The notes beneath the pieces were generated by a model. It made no database searches. It was given only the letters and a program-made list of their open reading frames with translations, and was not told the origin of the DNA. Positions 8,221-17,366 of a stretch of DNA of 64,000 bases are shown here, in pieces. Source of the DNA: Pseudescherichia vulneris NBRC 102420. Its GTDB lineage: Bacteria > Pseudomonadota > Gammaproteobacteria > Enterobacterales > Enterobacteriaceae. The translations under genes were made by a program, and so were the position numbers. The stretch's first letter is position 1. Every line of letters starts with the position of its first letter. The DNA lies in assembly GCF_000759795.1 (NCBI RefSeq), contig NZ_BBMZ01000002.1, positions 514,207 through 578,206 on the forward strand, given 5' to 3'.

Positions 8221-10167
8221 ATGATTAAGTTTAGTGCAACGTTCCTGGCCATGCTGACGGCGGTCGGGGCCCAGGCCGCCACCGTGGATCTCCGCCTGCT
8301 GGAAACCACCGATCTGCATAGCAACATGATGGACTTTGATTACTACAAGGATACGCCAACGGAGAAGTTCGGCCTGGTACGCACCGCTACGCTGATTAAT
8401 GCCGCCCGTCAGGAAGTTGCCAACAGCATGCTGGTGGATAACGGCGACGTGATTCAGGGCAGCCCGCTGGGAGACTATATGGCGGCAAAAGGGTTAAGCC
8501 CGAACGAGGTGCATCCCGTTTACCAAGCGATGAACAGCCTCGATTATGCGGTAGGTAACCTCGGCAACCATGAGTTTAATTACGGGCTGGATTATCTGCA
8601 TCGTGCGCTGGCGGGTGCGAAATTCCCCTACGTGAACGCCAATATTATTGACGTGAAAACCCAGCAGCCGCTGTTTACCCCCTACCTGATCAAAGAGACC
8701 ACGGTTAAGGATAAAGAGGGCAAACCTCAGACCCTACGTATTGGCTATATCGGCTTTGTGCCGCCGCAGATCATGACCTGGGATAAAGCGAACCTCAGCG
8801 GCAAGGTAACGGTGAACGATATTACCGAGACCGCGCGCAAGTATGTTCCAGAGATGCGCAGCAAAGGCGCGGACGTAGTGGTAGTAATCGCTCACTCCGG
8901 GCTGTCGGCTGAGCCTTATAAGGCGCTGGCAGAGAACTCGGTTTACTACCTTAGCGAAGTACCCGGCGTTGACGCGATCCTCTTCGGTCACGCCCACGCG
9001 GTATTCCCTGGCAAAGATTTTGCCGCGATTAAAGGCGCAGATATCGCCAACGGCACCCTTAACGGCGTGCCTGCGGTGATGCCAGGCATGTGGGGCGATC
9101 ATCTTGGCGTAGTCGATTTAGTATTGAATAACGATAGCGGCACGTGGAAGGTCACGCACTCGCGCGCCGAGGCCCGCCCTATTTACGACGCGGCGGCGAA
9201 GAAATCGCTGGCAGCGGAGGACAGCAAGCTGGTATCAGTTCTTAAAGCATCCCATGACGCCACCCGCGAGTTTGTCAGCAAACCTATCGGTCAGTCTGCC
9301 GATAACATGTATAGCTATCTCTCCCTGGTACAGGACGATCCCACCGTGCAGGTGGTCAATATGGCGCAGAAGGCCTACGTTGAGCACTATATTCAGGGCG
9401 ATCCGGATCTGGCTTCGCTGCCGGTGCTCTCCGCTGCCGCGCCCTTTAAAGCAGGCGGGCGCAAGAACGATCCGGCCAGCTTTGTTGAGGTCGAGAAGGG
9501 CCAGCTGACCTTCCGTAACGCCGCCGATCTCTATCTTTACCCAAATACGCTGGTGGTGGTGAAGGCAAGCGGCAAAGAGGTGAAGGAGTGGCTGGAGTGC
9601 TCGGCCGGGCAGTTTAACCAGATCGATCCCCACAGCAGCAAGCCGCAGTCGCTGATTAACTGGGACACCTTCCGCACCTATAACTTCGACGTGATTGACG
9701 GCGTTAACTACCAGGTCGATGTGACCCAGCCCGCGCGCTATGACGGTGAGTGCCAGAGCCTGAATCCGCAGGCGGAGCGCATTAAAAAGCTGACCTTCAA
9801 CGGCAAACCCATTGATCCCAACGCCACCTTCCTGGTAGCGACCAATAACTATCGCGCCTACGGTGGCAAATTTGCCGGGACCGGCGACAGCCACATTGCT
9901 TTTGCTTCGCCGGATGAGAACCGCGCCGTGCTGGCAGCCTGGATCAGCGCTGAGTCAGCCCGCACGAAAGCGATTCACCCGGCGGCAGACAACAACTGGC
10001 GACTTGCACCGATCCACAGCGATACGGCGCTGGATATTCGCTTTGAGACCTCCCCCTCCGCTAAGGCAGCGGCGTTTATTAAAGAGAAGGCCCAGTACCC
10101 GATGACCCAGGTGGGCAGCGACGACATTGGATTCGCCATTTACAAAGTTAATCTAAACGCGAAGTAA
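8221..10167 (+). CDS. cpdB: CpdB, periplasmic 2',3'-cyclic-nucleotide 2'-phosphodiesterase / 3'-nucleotidase
   Basis: CpdB hydrolyses 2',3'-cyclic nucleotides to 3'-nucleotides and then to nucleosides, so that extracellular nucleotides can be salvaged. The 648 residues start with a signal peptide ([19 protein letters not shown]). The calcineurin-like metallophosphatase motifs follow in order: [33 protein letters not shown] and GHAH (residues ~30-260). The C-terminal half is the substrate-binding 5'-nucleotidase domain ([23 protein letters not shown]). Length matches E. coli (647). The ribosome site AAAAGGA lies just before ATG 8221. A REP element follows the stop. Confidence 0.96.
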   Translation: MIKFSATFLAMLTAVGAQAATVDLRLLETTDLHSNMMDFDYYKDTPTEKFGLVRTATLINAARQEVANSMLVDNGDVIQGSPLGDYMAAKGLSPNEVHPVYQAMNSLDYAVGNLGNHEFNYGLDYLHRALAGAKFPYVNANIIDVKTQQPLFTPYLIKETTVKDKEGKPQTLRIGYIGFVPPQIMTWDKANLSGKVTVNDITETARKYVPEMRSKGADVVVVIAHSGLSAEPYKALAENSVYYLSEVPGVDAILFGHAHAVFPGKDFAAIKGADIANGTLNGVPAVMPGMWGDHLGVVDLVLNNDSGTWKVTHSRAEARPIYDAAAKKSLAAEDSKLVSVLKASHDATREFVSKPIGQSADNMYSYLSLVQDDPTVQVVNMAQKAYVEHYIQGDPDLASLPVLSAAAPFKAGGRKNDPASFVEVEKGQLTFRNAADLYLYPNTLVVVKASGKEVKEWLECSAGQFNQIDPHSSKPQSLINWDTFRTYNFDVIDGVNYQVDVTQPARYDGECQSLNPQAERIKKLTFNGKPIDPNATFLVATNNYRAYGGKFAGTGDSHIAFASPDENRAVLAAWISAESARTKAIHPAADNNWRLAPIHSDTALDIRFETSPSAKAAAFIKEKAQYPMTQVGSDDIGFAIYKVNLNAK

Positions 10168-10170
10168 CCC

Positions 10171-10206
10171 GTAGGCCCGGCAAGCGTGAGCGCCGCCGGG
10201 CGTTTT
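10171..10206. repeat. REP palindrome / possible terminator after cpdB
   Basis: GTAGGCCCGGCAAGCG...CGCCGCCGGGCG pairs as a GC-rich hairpin and is followed by TTTT (10203-10206). It sits between the convergent ends of cpdB and ytfH and could terminate cpdB. Confidence 0.65.
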
Positions 10207-10213
10207 CCTCCCC

Positions 10214-10606
10214 CTACGCCGCCCGCTCGTCGCGCCTCGCCAGCACCGCCGGCAGGTTCAGCTCTATCCAGTCGGCGAGCGCGGCCACCTTCTCGCTCAC
10301 CTCTTCACCCAGCGGCGTCAGGCTGTACTCAACGTGTGGCGGCACTACCGGATACGCCACCCGGTTAATAAACCCGTCCTGCTCCAGCCACTGCAGGGTT
10401 TGCGCCAGCATCTTTTCGCTAACGCCGCCCATCTTACGGCGCAGATCGCTAAAGCGATGCGTACCGTCGCGCAGGGCCACCATCACCAACACGCCCCAGC
10501 GGCTGGTCAGGTGTTTAAGCACATCTCGGGAGGGACACTGCTCGGCGAACAGGTTTCCTTCGCGCAGCCGTTCACTCAGCGTCTGAGGCGTATTTGCCAT
10601 TTTCAT
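10214..10606 (-). CDS. ytfH: YtfH, HxlR-family transcriptional regulator
   Basis: This 130-residue winged-helix protein of the HxlR family has the family signature CPSRDVLKHLTSRWGVLVMVAL at residues 24-45, with the single Cys that senses quinones or electrophiles in related QorR/YodB proteins. The recognition region follows (RFSDLRRKMGGVSEKMLAQTLQWLEQDGF). It is divergent from qorB with an 83-bp gap. That arrangement and the QorR precedent suggest it represses qorB and itself, but this is inference. The first ATG at 10606 is chosen because AAGG lies 6 bp upstream. Confidence 0.9.
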   Translation of the reverse strand: MKMANTPQTLSERLREGNLFAEQCPSRDVLKHLTSRWGVLVMVALRDGTHRFSDLRRKMGGVSEKMLAQTLQWLEQDGFINRVAYPVVPPHVEYSLTPLGEEVSEKVAALADWIELNLPAVLARRDERAA

Positions 10607-10645
10607 ACTTACCTTTTTGTACGTACTTACTAAAAGTTAGTTAGA
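10607..10645. promoter_or_regulatory. Candidate YtfH operator in ytfH-qorB gap
   Basis: The AT-rich centre of the divergent gap repeats ACTTAC (10607-10612 and 10625-10630, 18 bp apart) next to an imperfect palindrome CTTAC-TAAAA-GTTAG. HxlR proteins bind such inverted elements between the regulator and its target. This is a sequence observation only; no binding evidence exists. Confidence 0.35.
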
Positions 10646-10689
10646 GTGCTAGTGTGCCATAACTCACTACCGACAAGAAGGAAAATCAC

Positions 10690-11538
10690 ATGATCGCAAT
10701 GACCGGCGCAACCGGCCACCTGGGCCAGCTGACCCTTACCGAACTGCTGAAAACCGTTCCCGCCAACCAGCTGGTGGCCATTGTGCGTAACCCGGCAAAA
10801 GCCGAAGCCCTGGCTCAGCAGGGCGTCATCGTGCGTCAGGCCGAGTATGGCGACCAGGCAGCACTCACCGCCGCCCTTGAAGGCGTTGATAAGCTGCTGC
10901 TGATCTCCTCCAGCGAAGTGGGCCAGCGCGCGGTTCAGCACCGCAACGTTATCGATGCGGCGAAAGCGGCAGGCGTAAAATTCATTGCCTACACCAGCCT
11001 GCTGCATGCCGATCGCTCTCCGCTGGGCCTGCACGTTGAGCACGTAGAAACCGAGCAGTATCTGGCGGCCTCCGGCATCCCTTACGCCCTGCTGCGTAAC
11101 GGCTGGTATAGCGAAAACTATCTGGCCAGCGCCCCGGCGGCGTTAGAGCACGGCGTCTTTATTGGCTCCGCCGGCGAGGGCAAAATCGCCTCCGCCACCC
11201 GGGGTGACTATGCAGCAGCGGCGGCCAAGGTGATGAGCAGCGAAGGCCATGCGGGCAAGGTGTATGAGCTGGCGGGGGACGAGGCCTGGTCCCTCAGCGA
11301 ACTGGCGGCAGCGCTCAGCAAGCAGAGCGGCAAACCGGTGGTTTATCAGAACCTGAGCGAAGCCGATTTTGCTGCCGCGCTGAAAGATGCAGGCCTGCCG
11401 GAGGCGTTTGCTAACCTACTGGCGGACTCCGACGCGGGTGCGGCAAAAGGCGGCCTGTTTGACGACAGCCGCACGCTGAGCACGCTGATTGGCCGCCCGA
11501 CCACGCCGATCCACGACAGCATCCGCGACATCGTCTGA
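10690..11538 (+). CDS. qorB: QorB (YtfG), NAD(P)H:quinone oxidoreductase, NmrA-like
   Basis: The 282-residue protein belongs to the NmrA/atypical short-chain dehydrogenase family. MIAMTGATGHLGQ at the N-terminus is the GxxGxxG NAD(P)H-binding loop, and VAIVRNPAKAEAL supplies the phosphate-binding Arg typical of NADPH use. It is close to E. coli QorB (286 residues) through LLISSSEVGQRAVQHRNV, YTSLLHAD and LLRNGWYSENYL. It reduces quinones in the cytosol with NADPH. It is a single gene, divergent from its probable regulator ytfH. Confidence 0.92.
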   Translation: MIAMTGATGHLGQLTLTELLKTVPANQLVAIVRNPAKAEALAQQGVIVRQAEYGDQAALTAALEGVDKLLLISSSEVGQRAVQHRNVIDAAKAAGVKFIAYTSLLHADRSPLGLHVEHVETEQYLAASGIPYALLRNGWYSENYLASAPAALEHGVFIGSAGEGKIASATRGDYAAAAAKVMSSEGHAGKVYELAGDEAWSLSELAAALSKQSGKPVVYQNLSEADFAAALKDAGLPEAFANLLADSDAGAAKGGLFDDSRTLSTLIGRPTTPIHDSIRDIV

Positions 11539-11618
11539 CCTAATAGAACCGTTAATTTTTGTGGCATCCCACCGGGTCATTCCTGATAATGAAGTGATGA
11601 CCCGCGTGGAGAGAGCCA

Positions 11619-12443
11619 GTGCAAGGCGTACCGGAACAGTTTAGCGATGAAAAAGATAGCGCCCGCTTTCGCCATCTGGCGCAGTTTCCGGGCGTGGAGC
11701 TTTATCACGCCCATATCTCCCGCTATGTCTTTGAGCCGCATACGCATGAAGCTTTCGGCATCGGTACGATAGAGAGCGGCGCGGAGCGCTTTCGCTATCG
11801 TGGCGCGCAGCATGTTGCCTCGGCCCGCTCGGTAGTCACCATGAATCCCGAGGAGCTACACACCGGCGAGGCAGCCACCGCTGACGGCTGGCGCTACCGC
11901 ATGATCTATATTGAGCCGGATCGGCTTGAACAGATCACCGGGATCCGCCACTGGTGGTTCGCTGAGGCGACCCGCTACGATCCGCTCCGCTCCCAGCAGA
12001 TTTTTACGCTTATCCACCATCTCTGGCAGAGCGACGATCCTCTTGCTCAGCAAGGCCTGATGCTGGATCTCATCGACGCCTTCAGGCCGCTGGCGCACCA
12101 TGCGCCAGTGCCAGCAGAGGGAGCGCACCGCTTTGAGCGCGTACGCGACTACCTGCACGACAACTATATGCACTCCCTGACCCTCGACGAGCTGGCGCAG
12201 GTGGTCTCTCTGAGCCCCTATCACTTCCAGCGTCAGTTCAAAGCTCATTTTCACGTCACGCCGCACCAGATGCTGATGGCAATCCGCCTCTGGCGGGCTA
12301 AAATTTTCCTCACCCAAGGGATGCCCGCCGCTGACGTTGCTGCTACCACCGGGCTGACCGATCAGTCACACCTCACCCGCGCGTTCACCCGCCGCTACGG
12401 CATCACGCCGGTGCGCTACCAGAAACAGGTGGTCCGGCGCTAA
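11619..12443 (+). CDS. AraC-family transcriptional regulator with cupin sensor domain
   Basis: Residues ~25-110 form an AraC-binding cupin (YHAHISRYVFEPHTHEAFGIGTIESG...MNPEELHTGE), and ~170-270 carry two helix-turn-helix motifs (LTLDELAQVVSLSPYHFQRQF; ADVAATTGLTDQSHLTRAF), followed by the typical GITPVRYQ end. The start is GTG at 11619 with GGAGAG 5-10 bp upstream. The gene lies 75 bp upstream of ytfF on the same strand, so it likely regulates that exporter or is cotranscribed with it. E. coli K-12 has no AraC gene at this position as far as I recall. The ligand is unknown; small-molecule sensing through the cupin is typical. Confidence 0.85.
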   Translation: MQGVPEQFSDEKDSARFRHLAQFPGVELYHAHISRYVFEPHTHEAFGIGTIESGAERFRYRGAQHVASARSVVTMNPEELHTGEAATADGWRYRMIYIEPDRLEQITGIRHWWFAEATRYDPLRSQQIFTLIHHLWQSDDPLAQQGLMLDLIDAFRPLAHHAPVPAEGAHRFERVRDYLHDNYMHSLTLDELAQVVSLSPYHFQRQFKAHFHVTPHQMLMAIRLWRAKIFLTQGMPAADVAATTGLTDQSHLTRAFTRRYGITPVRYQKQVVRR

Positions 12444-12518
12444 TGCGCAATCTCATACAATACGCCCGCCCGCTGCCTCTCTACACTGCCTGCTGGTTCA
12501 AATGAGGTAGATAGAGAA

Positions 12519-13457
12519 ATGATTAGCGGCGTACTGTATGCCCTGCTTGCAGGTTTAATGTGGGGACTGATTTTTGTTGGGCCATTGATTGTGCCGGAGT
12601 ACCCGGCGCTGTTGCTGTCGATGGGGCGCTATCTGGCGCTAGGGCTTATCGCCCTGCCGCTGGCATGGCTGGGCCGTCAGCGTTTGAAAAAGCTGGCCCG
12701 CCGGGACTGGCTCAAAGCGCTAGAGCTGACCATGATGGGCAATCTGATCTATTACGCCTGCCTGGTGAGTGCCATTCAGCGTACCGGTGCGCCTGTCTCA
12801 ACCATGATTATCGGCACGCTGCCCGTGGTGATCCCGGTCTTCGCTAACCTGCTCTACAGCCATCGCGATGGCAAGCTGGCCTGGTCGAAGATGGTTCCCT
12901 CCCTGGTGTGTATCGCTATTGGCCTGGCGTGCGTGAACATCGCCGAACTGCGTCACGGTGTGGCAGATGTGGACGGATGGCGCTACGTCTCCGGTATTCT
13001 GCTGGCCGTCCTCGCCGTGGTGTGCTGGGCCTGGTATGCCCTGCGTAATGCCTGCTGGCTGCGGGAAAATCCGGACAAAAACCCGATGATGTGGGCCACC
13101 GCGCAGGCGTTGGTTACCCTGCCCGTCTCGCTGATTGGCTACGTCGCGGTATGCGGCTGGTTAAGACTGGATCAACCTGAATTTACCCTGCCGTTTGGAC
13201 CCCGGCCCTGGATTTTTGTCGGATTAATCGTGGCGATCGCCGTGCTCTGTTCGTGGGTGGGCGCACTGTGCTGGAACGTGGCCAGCCAGAAGCTGCCGAC
13301 GGTCATCTTAGGGCCGCTGATCGTCTTTGAAAGCCTGGCAGGAATGCTCTATACCTTCCTGCTGCGCCAGAGCCTGCCGCCCGTGCTGACCGCATCCGGT
13401 ATTCTGCTGCTGGTGGTGGGGGTGACGCTGGCCGTGAGGGGAAAACCAGTCCACTAG
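12519..13457 (+). CDS. ytfF: YtfF, DMT-superfamily (EamA) inner-membrane transporter
   Basis: The 312 residues align with E. coli YtfF from MISGVLYALLAGLMWGLIFVGPLIVPEYPA to the conserved TVILGPLIVFESLAG...TFLLRQ end. About ten hydrophobic helices arranged as two EamA repeats are visible. It is a DMT-type permease, probably an exporter; the substrate is unknown (E. coli YtfF has been discussed as a cysteine/threonine exporter, not verified here). The new context is the AraC regulator just upstream. A REP element begins at the stop codon. Confidence 0.9.
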   Translation: MISGVLYALLAGLMWGLIFVGPLIVPEYPALLLSMGRYLALGLIALPLAWLGRQRLKKLARRDWLKALELTMMGNLIYYACLVSAIQRTGAPVSTMIIGTLPVVIPVFANLLYSHRDGKLAWSKMVPSLVCIAIGLACVNIAELRHGVADVDGWRYVSGILLAVLAVVCWAWYALRNACWLRENPDKNPMMWATAQALVTLPVSLIGYVAVCGWLRLDQPEFTLPFGPRPWIFVGLIVAIAVLCSWVGALCWNVASQKLPTVILGPLIVFESLAGMLYTFLLRQSLPPVLTASGILLLVVGVTLAVRGKPVH

Positions 13458-13485
13458 GCCGGGCAAACGCAGTGCCGCCCGGCAT
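13454..13485. repeat. REP palindrome after ytfF
   Basis: CTAGGCCGGGCAAACGC...GTGCCGCCCGGCAT is a GC-rich imperfect palindrome of REP type between the convergent ytfF and chemoreceptor genes. Confidence 0.6.
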
Positions 13486-13497
13486 ATTATTAGAACG

Positions 13498-15069
13498 TTA
13501 GCGACTGCCTTCACGAGCAATTTTAAACACGGCGACCGCCTCGCTCAGGCGGGCGGACTGCTCTTCCAGCGCCGCGGCAGCGGCGGCAGACTCCTGCACC
13601 AGCGAGGCGTTCTGCTGGGTCACGCGGTCCATCTCTGCGACTGCCTGGCCAACCTGATCGATACCACGGCTCTGCTCATCAGAGGCAGAGGCAATTTCAC
13701 CCATGATGTCGGTCACGCGGGTGACGGCGCTAACAATCTCTGCCATGGTCTCCCCGGCCTGATTCACCAGCGCAGAGCCTGCATCGACGCGGTCGCCAGA
13801 ATCATCAATCAGGCCTTTAATCTCCTTCGCTGCCTGGGCGCTGCGCTGGGCAAGGGTACGTACCTCCCCGGCGACGACGGCAAAGCCTCGGCCCTGCTCG
13901 CCAGCACGGGCCGCTTCTACCGCCGCGTTCAGTGCCAGAATGTTGGTCTGGAAGGCGATACCGTCAATCACGTTGGTGATCTGGGCAATCTTGTGGGAGC
14001 TGGTGGCGATCTCATCCATCGTCCGCACCACGCTCTCCACGACGCTGCCGCCTTTCTTCGCGGTAGAGGAGGCATCCAGCGCCAGACGGGAGGCCTGACG
14101 GGCGTTGTCGGCATTCTGCTTCACGGTCGCCGTCAGCTGCTCCATGCTGGTCGCCGTCTCCTCCAGAGAGGCCGCCTGCTGTTCGGTACGGGAAGAGAGA
14201 TCGTTGCTGCCGGTGGAGATCTCGCTCGCCCCGGTATAGATCACGTCAGCCCCGCCGCGCACCACGCCAACCGTGTTCGCCAGCGCCGTCTGCATCTCCT
14301 TCACGTTATGCGCCAGCAGCGCCATTTCGTTTTTGCCTTCGGCGGCAATTGGCCGGGTCAGATCGCCTGCGGCGATAGCGCGGATGTGACCAAGCACTTC
14401 ATCCAGCGGCTGGAGCAGCACACGGCGCATCGCAATCCAGCTGGTAATAATTACGGCGATCACCACCAGCATAATCGTAGAGAGGATCCACAGAATACGT
14501 TTGTAGTCGCTCTCGTTATCTTTAACGCCTTTACTGGCCAGATCCGCCTGCGCCTGACGCCATTCACGGTAGACCGCCTGCATGGCTTTCTGCTTCTGCT
14601 CGGCGTTCTGTTTGAACATTCCGGCCAGATCGCCCTGTGCCAGCAGGGTGTTCATCTTGGCCAGGGTTGTAGAGTAGTTGCGATACTGCTCTTCCAGACG
14701 GTCAGCCATGTGCTCATCCATTCCCGGCGTTTCCGGCAGCGCATAGTATTTGTCGTAATGGTCCTTCGCCTCGGCCAGCAGGTTTTTCGCTATGGTGACC
14801 AACTCGCTGAGCTGCCCGCCGTTAATCTGGCTTGCCTCGCTGCTTTGCAGACGCAGCATGCCCCGGTTGAGGGTCACGCGGGCCTGGTTGAGGCTGATCC
14901 ATGCATCGGTAAACTCGGCGACGTTCTGGCTGGAGAGCTGGGAAACATTGAAATTATCTTTATCGTTATTGAGCGCGGTAATGAACACGCTGGCTGAGAT
15001 CAGCTGCATGAGGCCTAGCGCCAGCAGGACTGAAATCAACAGGGTAATGACTTTCATACGTTTAAACAT
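13498..15069 (-). CDS. Methyl-accepting chemotaxis protein (Tsr/Tar-type ligand domain)
   Basis: The 523 residues have the layout of a classical chemoreceptor: membrane helix 8-30, a four-helix TarH-type periplasmic domain ~35-190 ([32 protein letters not shown]), a second membrane helix ~193-213, HAMP ~215-268, then the cytoplasmic signalling hairpin with the invariant tip region [36 protein letters not shown]. It ends in KIAREGSR and lacks the NWETF tether that recruits CheR/CheB in Tsr and Tar, so its adaptation probably depends on other receptors. Ligand unknown. A sigma-28 promoter lies upstream. It is divergent from ytfE. Confidence 0.93.
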   Translation of the reverse strand: MFKRMKVITLLISVLLALGLMQLISASVFITALNNDKDNFNVSQLSSQNVAEFTDAWISLNQARVTLNRGMLRLQSSEASQINGGQLSELVTIAKNLLAEAKDHYDKYYALPETPGMDEHMADRLEEQYRNYSTTLAKMNTLLAQGDLAGMFKQNAEQKQKAMQAVYREWRQAQADLASKGVKDNESDYKRILWILSTIMLVVIAVIITSWIAMRRVLLQPLDEVLGHIRAIAAGDLTRPIAAEGKNEMALLAHNVKEMQTALANTVGVVRGGADVIYTGASEISTGSNDLSSRTEQQAASLEETATSMEQLTATVKQNADNARQASRLALDASSTAKKGGSVVESVVRTMDEIATSSHKIAQITNVIDGIAFQTNILALNAAVEAARAGEQGRGFAVVAGEVRTLAQRSAQAAKEIKGLIDDSGDRVDAGSALVNQAGETMAEIVSAVTRVTDIMGEIASASDEQSRGIDQVGQAVAEMDRVTQQNASLVQESAAAAAALEEQSARLSEAVAVFKIAREGSR

Positions 15070-15109
15070 GTATTGCCTTTTAGGGTGCAGGATATTGTCT
15101 GGCCTGTAT

Positions 15110-15136
15110 CTATCGGCAGGCGTGGCCGTTTCTTGA
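15110..15136 (-). promoter_or_regulatory. Sigma-28 (FliA) promoter of the chemoreceptor gene
   Basis: On the minus strand, TCAAGAAA (15129-15136), an 11-bp spacer and GCCGATAG (15110-15117) match the enterobacterial FliA consensus TAAAGTTT-N11-GCCGATAA, with 7 of 8 in the -10. It lies about 40 bp upstream of the start codon. This places the receptor in the flagellar class 3 regulon and implies a motile host. Confidence 0.8.
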
Positions 15137-15198
15137 ACATAATTGTGAAGTACGTCTCATTTTTGCCCCTGCCGCTAAAGGGTTATAGCGCTGCTTTA

Positions 15199-15221
15199 AA
15201 GATGCATTTAAAATGCATCTT
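15199..15221. promoter_or_regulatory. NsrR operator before ytfE
   Basis: A perfect 11-1-11 palindrome: AAGATGCATTT (15199-15209), A (15210), AAATGCATCTT (15211-15221). It fits the NsrR motif of two AAGATGCYTTT half-sites. It lies 27-49 bp before the ytfE start, as in E. coli, where NsrR represses ytfE until nitric oxide damages its cluster. nsrR itself is at 49997-50422. Confidence 0.88.
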
Positions 15222-15247
15222 ATTATTTACACATCGAGGTAACTGCT

Positions 15248-15910
15248 ATGGCCTTTCGCGACCAATCTTTAGGTGAGCTGGCGCTCTCTATCCCTCGGGC
15301 CTCGGCCCTGTTCCGGCAGTACGGTATGGATTACTGCTGCGGCGGTAAGCAGACGCTGGGCCGCGCAGCCCAGCGCAAAGAGCTGAACGTTGAAGAAATC
15401 GAGGCGGCGCTGGCGAAGCTGGCCGAGCAGCCGGTGGACAAAGAGTGGCGCGTGGCCCCGCTGGCCGAGATTATCGATCATATCATTGTCCGCTATCACG
15501 ACCGGCACCGTGAGCAGCTGCCGGAGCTGATCCTACAGGCTACCAAGGTTGAGCGCGTTCATGCTGATAAGCCCAACGTACCGCGCGGGCTGACCAAATA
15601 CCTGACCATGCTGCATGAGGAGCTCTCTAACCACATGATGAAAGAGGAGCGGATCCTCTTCCCGATGATCAAACAGGGTCAGGGCAGCCATGCGGCGGGG
15701 CCGGTAAGCGTAATGGAGAGCGAGCACGATGAGGCGGGTGAGCTGCTGGAGGTGATCAAGCACACCACCCATAACGTGACGCCGCCGCCGGAGGCATGCA
15801 CAACGTGGAAGGCAATGTATAACGGAATTAACGAGCTGATTGACGATCTGATGGAGCACATCAGCCTGGAGAATAACGTGCTCTTCCCGCGTGCGTTAAA
15901 CGGCGAGTAA
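15248..15910 (+). CDS. ytfE: YtfE (Ric), di-iron protein for repair of iron-sulfur clusters
   Basis: The 220 residues match E. coli YtfE in length and almost throughout in sequence. The N-terminal ScdA_N domain carries Cys30-Cys31 in MDYCCGGKQ. The hemerythrin-like domain supplies di-iron ligands in [50 protein letters not shown] and [14 protein letters not shown]. The protein restores Fe-S clusters damaged by nitric oxide or oxidants. The NsrR palindrome upstream shows control by NO. Its upstream region is shared with a divergent chemoreceptor gene. It is monocistronic; the hairpin beyond it serves cycA. Confidence 0.97.
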   Translation: MAFRDQSLGELALSIPRASALFRQYGMDYCCGGKQTLGRAAQRKELNVEEIEAALAKLAEQPVDKEWRVAPLAEIIDHIIVRYHDRHREQLPELILQATKVERVHADKPNVPRGLTKYLTMLHEELSNHMMKEERILFPMIKQGQGSHAAGPVSVMESEHDEAGELLEVIKHTTHNVTPPPEACTTWKAMYNGINELIDDLMEHISLENNVLFPRALNGE

Positions 15911-15941
15911 AAAAAGCCCGGCAGCGCTACGCTTGCCGGGC
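15910..15941 (-). terminator. Terminator of cycA (REP-like hairpin)
   Basis: On the minus strand GCCCGGCAAGCG...GCTGCCGGGC (15916-15941) forms a stable hairpin directly followed by a run of seven T. It lies 12 bp after the cycA stop and also abuts the ytfE stop. Confidence 0.8.
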
Positions 15942-15953
15942 CTACAGACTGTC

Positions 15954-17366
15954 TTACTTGCGGAAACTCTCTACGCGCTTCTTGCCAACCAGCAGCCAGA
16001 ACGCGCCCAGCACCACAAACCACAGCGGCGTAACCATCAGCGCCTGACGGGTATCCTCTTCCAGAGTCAACAGCACCAGCACAAAGGCAAAGAACGCCAT
16101 GCACACCCAGCACATGACCTTGCCCAGCGGCATCTTGTAGATGGACTTCGCGTGCAGCTCCGGACGGCGCTTACGGTAGACCAGGTACGAGCAGAGAATA
16201 ATGGTCCAGACGAACATGAACAGGATCGCTGACACGGTAGTGATCATGGTGAAGGCTTCAATCACGCTCGGGTTAACGTAGAGGATCACCACGCCGCCTA
16301 ACAGGCAGATGCAGGAGAAGGTCAGCCCGGTTGCCGGTACAGAACGCTTCGACAGCTTGCCGAAGCTCTTCGGTGCCACACCGTCCTGGGCCAGGCCAAA
16401 CAGCATCCGGCTGGTGGAGAAGACGCCGCTGTTAGCCGAAGAGGCCGCCGAGGTCAGCACCACAAAGTTGATGATGCTCGCCGCCGCGGGCAGACCCACC
16501 AGCACAAACAGCTCCACGAACGGGCTTTTGTTCGGTACTACGGAGCTCCACGGCGTCACGGACATGATCACAATCAGCGCGAAGACGTAGAACATAATGA
16601 TGCGGATAGGGATAGAGTTAATCGCGCGCGGCAGCGATTTCTCTGGATCTTTGGTCTCGGCCGCCGTGGTGCCTACCAGCTCGATACCGACAAAGGCAAA
16701 GACCGCAATCTGGAAGCCAGCAAAGAAGCCGCTCAGCCCTTTCGGGAACCAGCCGCCGTCATCCCACAGGTGAGTAAAGGAGGCCTCAACCCCGGTTGGC
16801 GACTGGAAGTTCATCATTACCATTACCACGCCAACGATAATCAGCGACACGATGGCAACGATTTTGATCATTGCAAACCAGAACTCCATCTCGCCGAACA
16901 GCTTCACCGTCGCCAGGTTAAGGCTCAGCAGCAGCACGATCACCGCCAGCGAAGCCACCCAGTCCGACAGGCCGGGGAACCAGAACTGGGCGTAGGCGGT
17001 GATTGCCACCACGTCCGCCATACCGGTCACTACCCAGCAGAACCAGTAGGTCCAGCCGGTAAAGTAGCCCGCCCATGGGCCGAGCAGATCGGCGGCAAAG
17101 TCGCTGAACGACTTGTACTCAAGGTTCGACAGCAGCAGCTCGCCCATGGCGCGCATCACGAAAAAGAGCATAAAGCCGATGATCATATAAACAAATATGA
17201 TCGACGGGCCGGCAAGACTGATTGTTTTACCCGATCCCATAAACAGCCCGGTACCGATGGCACCCCCAATGGCAATAAGCTGAATATGACGGTTAGTGAG
17301 ATGACGCTGGAGCGATTGCTCGGTCGGTGCCTGTTCATCGGCGGCGACCTTGATCTGATCTACCAT
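15954..17366 (-). CDS. cycA: CycA, D-serine/D-alanine/glycine:H+ symporter
   Basis: This 470-residue amino-acid/polyamine/organocation (APC) permease has about 12 membrane helices and the family opening NRHIQLIAIGGAIGTGLFMGSGKTISLAGPS. It matches E. coli CycA in length and order of motifs (FTGWTYWFCWVVTGMADVVAITAY; AVFAFVGIELVGTTAAETKDPEKSLPRAIN). It imports D-serine, D-alanine, glycine and related analogues such as D-cycloserine. In E. coli its mRNA is repressed by the sRNA GcvB; the target site was not verified here. It is monocistronic with a strong terminator. A 14-bp palindrome of unknown meaning lies upstream. Confidence 0.95.
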   Translation of the reverse strand: MVDQIKVAADEQAPTEQSLQRHLTNRHIQLIAIGGAIGTGLFMGSGKTISLAGPSIIFVYMIIGFMLFFVMRAMGELLLSNLEYKSFSDFAADLLGPWAGYFTGWTYWFCWVVTGMADVVAITAYAQFWFPGLSDWVASLAVIVLLLSLNLATVKLFGEMEFWFAMIKIVAIVSLIIVGVVMVMMNFQSPTGVEASFTHLWDDGGWFPKGLSGFFAGFQIAVFAFVGIELVGTTAAETKDPEKSLPRAINSIPIRIIMFYVFALIVIMSVTPWSSVVPNKSPFVELFVLVGLPAAASIINFVVLTSAASSANSGVFSTSRMLFGLAQDGVAPKSFGKLSKRSVPATGLTFSCICLLGGVVILYVNPSVIEAFTMITTVSAILFMFVWTIILCSYLVYRKRRPELHAKSIYKMPLGKVMCWVCMAFFAFVLVLLTLEEDTRQALMVTPLWFVVLGAFWLLVGKKRVESFRK

